This document shows, piece by piece, positions 50,134 through 52,344 of a DNA stretch of 52,344 nt. The stretch is from positions 1-52,344 of the forward strand of contig CAKZPN010000018.1 of assembly GCA_937139335.1 (NCBI GenBank), read 5' to 3'. This DNA comes from an uncultured Roseicyclus sp. Lineage in GTDB: Bacteria; Pseudomonadota; Alphaproteobacteria; Rhodobacterales; Rhodobacteraceae. Both the position numbers and the translations under genes were made by a program. The first letter of the stretch is position 1. Each line of letters starts with the position of its first letter. A model generated the notes under the pieces. It did not search any database. It was given only the letters and a program-made list of their open reading frames with translations, and was not told the origin of the DNA.

Positions 50134-50944
50134 CTTGCTGCAAGCGGTCATAATTTTCTAGACCGCCGTTCAGTTGAATCCAAAGCTCAGCAATTTCGTC
50201 ACTCTCAAACGACCGCCATAGGTATTTACCTTCTTGCTCCTCATTCGACCGCCACATTCTCGCACCCTTTCTGAAGTCATAAACCGAATAGTCTCGTGAG
50301 TTTAGATTTACATCGCGATATTTTGACCATGCGAGAAAGAAGTTTTGATCATCGTTCCCCGATGCCAAAGGTCTCAGGGTTTGATCTGCCCAGAAGTAGG
50401 TTTCAGGACAAATCCGTATGAATTGATCAGCCGCGTCGCGCATTCGCGAGGCTACGTCGCTCTTTTCAGGATTCTCAAAAGATACAACTGCTGTTGGAAT
50501 TCCTTCATCTACAATTTCTTCAACCAAAGGCAAGAAATCGCCATCACTTGAGATTAAAACAAACTGCTCCATCGTGCGTTTAAATGCACATTGCATCGCG
50601 TCGACTGTGAGCCTTACATCGACACCTTCTTGTTTCCTTCGACTACCTGTTTCGATAAGCCGCGTTCCGCGAAATATAAAATTTTGTTGCGACCTAAGTT
50701 GGCTGATCCAGCTGGGAGCTTCCTCACCAGGAGTCAAGGAGCTATAAATGTAGAACCTATCTATATTGTTTGCGACCTTAAGAAGCTTTGACAGCTCAAA
50801 TTTTACATACTGCTCGGAGCTAATTCCGCTTCGTTGTAAGAGCCGATTTTGGCCCTGAAGAATGTTGTCGGCATCTACAAACGCAAATGCTTTGCGTTCA
50901 TCGCCCAATCTGGCGAACTGCGCCGCTTGTGGATTACCCCTCAA
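50129..50944 (-). CDS. NYN-domain (LabA/DUF88-type) putative ribonuclease, foreign composition
   Basis: A 271-residue protein with a PIN-like NYN nuclease domain (about 18-185). Its acidic metal ligands are visible in FVDADNI, GVDVRLTVD and SSDGDFLPL, so it is expected to cut RNA. The last 80 residues (about 190-271) are an unassigned region rich in aromatic and acidic residues. The DNA is clearly more AT-rich than everything else here (AT-ending codons such as ATA, TTT and AAA), which points to horizontal transfer. No ATG fits; the TTG at 50944 follows GGAGGAG by 8 nt, and that site lies in the degenerate parE tail. The TTG overlaps that tail's TGA (TTGA). Confidence 0.82.
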   Translation of the reverse strand: MRGNPQAAQFARLGDERKAFAFVDADNILQGQNRLLQRSGISSEQYVKFELSKLLKVANNIDRFYIYSSLTPGEEAPSWISQLRSQQNFIFRGTRLIETGSRRKQEGVDVRLTVDAMQCAFKRTMEQFVLISSDGDFLPLVEEIVDEGIPTAVVSFENPEKSDVASRMRDAADQFIRICPETYFWADQTLRPLASGNDDQNFFLAWSKYRDVNLNSRDYSVYDFRKGARMWRSNEEQEGKYLWRSFESDEIAELWIQLNGGLENYDRLQQA

Positions 50945-51057
50945 ACATCCAACTCCTCCACAAATCTTGCGTTCTCCTGGATGTACTGGAACCGCAGTTC
51001 CGGCTTCTTGCCTATCAGGCGCTCCACGAGGTCGCCGGTCTAGCCGGGCGCGTCTTC
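50941..51057 (-). pseudogene. Degenerate second copy of the parE 3' end
   Basis: These 117 bases align without gaps to the real parE end at 52099-52215: 105 of 117 match. Translated in the ParE frame they give 36 of 38 identical residues (ending GKKPELRFQYIQENARFVEE plus Leu-Asp-Val) and the same TGA. Of the 12 changes, ten are synonymous, one is Met to Ile, and one turns a Glu codon into TAG. Upstream of 51057 similarity stops. The pattern says it once was a working ParE tail from a diverged parE, now a remnant. Confidence 0.85.
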
Positions 51058-51108
51058 ACCCTTCGGCCTTCTACCACCTTGTGCAGCCCTTTGTTCCTTG
51101 GCAATCCC

Positions 51109-52095
51109 TCACCTCTCCGGAAACGCCGCCAGAACCGCCTCGACCTCGGTTTCGCGCCGCTCGGACACGGGCAGGAGCGCCTGCGCGGCGCTGCGGACCT
51201 GGGCGCGGTCGGTCTCGCTCAGCGCGGCTGGGGCGGGGGGGTGCCAGTCGCTCAGGTCGATCCCGTAGCGCTCGCGCGCGGCCTGCAGGTCGGGGGTCAC
51301 GACCGTGTCCATCGCCGCGGCCGCCGCGGCCTGCGAGAACGGGAAGCTGCCGCCGTGCCAGAGCCGCAGGCCCGGATAGCCGTGGATGTCCTCGGCGAGG
51401 AAACGGTGGCGCGCGGCCCCGTCCGGCAGCACGCGGTTGGCGATCAGCAGGAGCGCAAGGCCGACCCCGCCGAGCGAGCGGTTCTTCCACGGGGTCTCCG
51501 CCGGGGCGAGGTCGGGGCGCTCGATCAGGTCGCAGAAGCGCGCGACGAGGCTTCGCGCCGGGTGATAGGCCAACAGCCGCACCTCGGGCGCGGCCTGCTG
51601 CCATTTCGCGATGAACGGGCACAGCCGGTGCGCGGCGATGCGGCCGGCCAGATCGGCGTCGGGCAGGGCCGTTTCGCCATACTGGGCGTCCTTGACGCGC
51701 TGGTTGTAGTCCGACGCGGCGCGTTCCAGCGGGTGGCGGAGTGTCAGGATCGGGATAACTTGGTCGAACCGCGCCACAGGCTCCGCCAACGCCTCGAGCA
51801 ACTGGCGGTAGAGGCCGGTATGGCCCAGGCCTTCAGAGCTGATCAGCGCATCCTTCGGGGCGGCCGAAAGCTCCGCCGCGACACGGGGCAGGAGCTCGGC
51901 CAGCGGCGGCACCTCTGTCGCGCCCCAACGCGGCGTGCCTTGCAGCGCGAGGGACAGCAGGTTGTGGGAGCCGTCAGGCCATTGGCCGGCGACCGGGTAG
52001 ACGAGCGCCGGATCCTGCAGGTCGCGAAACAGGGACTGGATCGCGGTGGTGCCGGTCTTGGGCGGCCCGACATGGACGAACAGGCGTGATGTCAT
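51109..52095 (-). CDS. Sulfotransferase-family protein
   Basis: A 328-residue protein whose start VHVGPPKTGTTAIQSLF (about 7-23) is the PAPS-binding loop of sulfotransferases. A second PAPS motif lies in ILTLRHPLERAASDYNQRV (about 115-133), with the Arg and Ser that contact the 3'-phosphate. The acceptor is unknown; bacterial members modify surface polysaccharides, lipids or small molecules. GC content is normal for the chromosome. It starts 3 bp after the parE stop, and its DNA lies exactly between the real and the degenerate parE tails. Confidence 0.82.
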   Translation of the reverse strand: MTSRLFVHVGPPKTGTTAIQSLFRDLQDPALVYPVAGQWPDGSHNLLSLALQGTPRWGATEVPPLAELLPRVAAELSAAPKDALISSEGLGHTGLYRQLLEALAEPVARFDQVIPILTLRHPLERAASDYNQRVKDAQYGETALPDADLAGRIAAHRLCPFIAKWQQAAPEVRLLAYHPARSLVARFCDLIERPDLAPAETPWKNRSLGGVGLALLLIANRVLPDGAARHRFLAEDIHGYPGLRLWHGGSFPFSQAAAAAAMDTVVTPDLQAARERYGIDLSDWHPPAPAALSETDRAQVRSAAQALLPVSERRETEVEAVLAAFPER

Positions 52096-52098
52096 GGC

Positions 52099-52344
52099 TC
52101 ACACATCCAGCTCCTCCACGAACCTTGCGTTCTCCTGGATATACTGGAAGCGCAGTTCCGGCTTCTTGCCCATCAGGCGCTCGACGAGGTCGCCGGTCTC
52201 GCCCGGGGCGTCCTCGTCGACCGAGACGCGGATGAGTTTGCGCGAGGCGGGGTCCATCGTGGTTTCCTTCAGGTCCTTGGCGTCCATCTCGCCCAGGCCC
52301 TTGAAGCGCGAGACGTCGATCTTGCCCTTGCCGCCGAGGCCCTT
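52099..52344 (-). CDS. parE: DNA topoisomerase IV subunit B (ParE), C-terminal end
   Basis: The last 81 codons of a minus-strand gene that runs off the right edge. KIDVSRFKGLGEM then KETTMDP is the end of the TOPRIM region of type II topoisomerase B subunits. The tail LMGKKPELRFQYIQENARFV and the ending ELDV fit alphaproteobacterial ParE rather than GyrB. Topoisomerase IV separates daughter chromosomes. The sulfotransferase gene follows after 3 bp. Confidence 0.9.
   Translation of the reverse strand, partial: KGLGGKGKIDVSRFKGLGEMDAKDLKETTMDPASRKLIRVSVDEDAPGETGDLVERLMGKKPELRFQYIQENARFVEELDV

Noticed and set aside
50129..50944. Reading the NYN gene as half of a toxin-antitoxin pair
   Set aside because: No partner gene of antitoxin size or operon structure is beside it.

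Overview
The window reads as chromosomal DNA of a GC-rich alphaproteobacterium of the Rhodobacteraceae (Roseobacter/Rhodobacter type). This is an inference from gene content and order: a class II (B12) ribonucleotide reductase, the pyrH-frr-uppS-cdsA-ispC-rseP-bamA-skp-fabZ-lpxA-lpxI-lpxB cell-envelope block, a type II DAHP synthase, the histidine phosphotransferase ChpT, OlsB/OlsA ornithine-lipid genes, an alphaproteobacterial ParE tail, and frequent ATGA stop/start overlaps. Nearly all of it is core, densely packed sequence on both strands. No tRNA, rRNA, CRISPR array, transposase or integrase was seen.

Layout. 1-1.6 kb: 3' part of nrdJ with its terminator. 1.9-2.8 kb: a secreted metallo-beta-lactamase-fold hydrolase. 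3.0-3.5 kb: a small membrane protein. 3.5-11.0 kb (minus strand): a peptide/opine-type ABC transporter (substrate-binding protein, two permeases, one fused double ATPase), with an AraC-type regulator upstream. 11.1-12.0 kb: miaA. 12.15-24.5 kb (plus): pyrimidine and translation genes followed by isoprenoid, phospholipid, outer-membrane assembly and lipid A genes. lpxD is not in the block. 24.5-28.5 kb: YbaK-like deacylase, an NTF2-like protein, glnE and a small coupled gene. 28.7-33.8 kb: a secreted protein, a GlxA/AraC regulator, DAHP synthase, yicC, gmk and a gamma-carbonic-anhydrase-like protein. 33.8-36.4 kb: chpT, a DUF3553 protein and olsB-olsA, with a near-perfect CtrA box upstream of olsB. 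36.5-43.1 kb: a ThiE-like protein, trmJ, ctaA, an M32 carboxypeptidase, a crotonase-fold protein, a thioesterase and a SLAC1/TDT channel. 43.1-44.5 kb: speE and speD (minus). 44.9-45.9 kb: rplM-rpsI. 46-49.6 kb: an Uup-like ABC-F protein, a lipoprotein, two tandem c-type cytochromes and a tiny Lys-rich protein. 49.9-52.3 kb: an accessory pocket beside the 3' end of parE.

Two places stand out. First, the speD leader (44.5-44.75 kb, minus strand) holds a previously unannotated 22-codon reading frame with a very strong ribosome binding site and a Pro-Pro-Pro motif. A hairpin brackets the Pro codons, a second hairpin repeats the same arm sequences, and a third pairing lies at the speD ribosome binding site. 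It looks like a translation-dependent attenuator for polyamine synthesis. Second, a 117-bp degenerate copy of the parE 3' end (about 90% identical, changes almost all synonymous) lies 1.16 kb from the real parE end. It supplies the ribosome binding site for an AT-rich NYN-domain nuclease gene whose stop codon falls in a repeat. A sulfotransferase gene sits between the two parE tails. This resembles a small acquisition site that uses the parE 3' end.

Limits: everything here is by eye from one sequence. Family names come from recognised motifs and gene order, not from searches. Promoters and operators are predictions.
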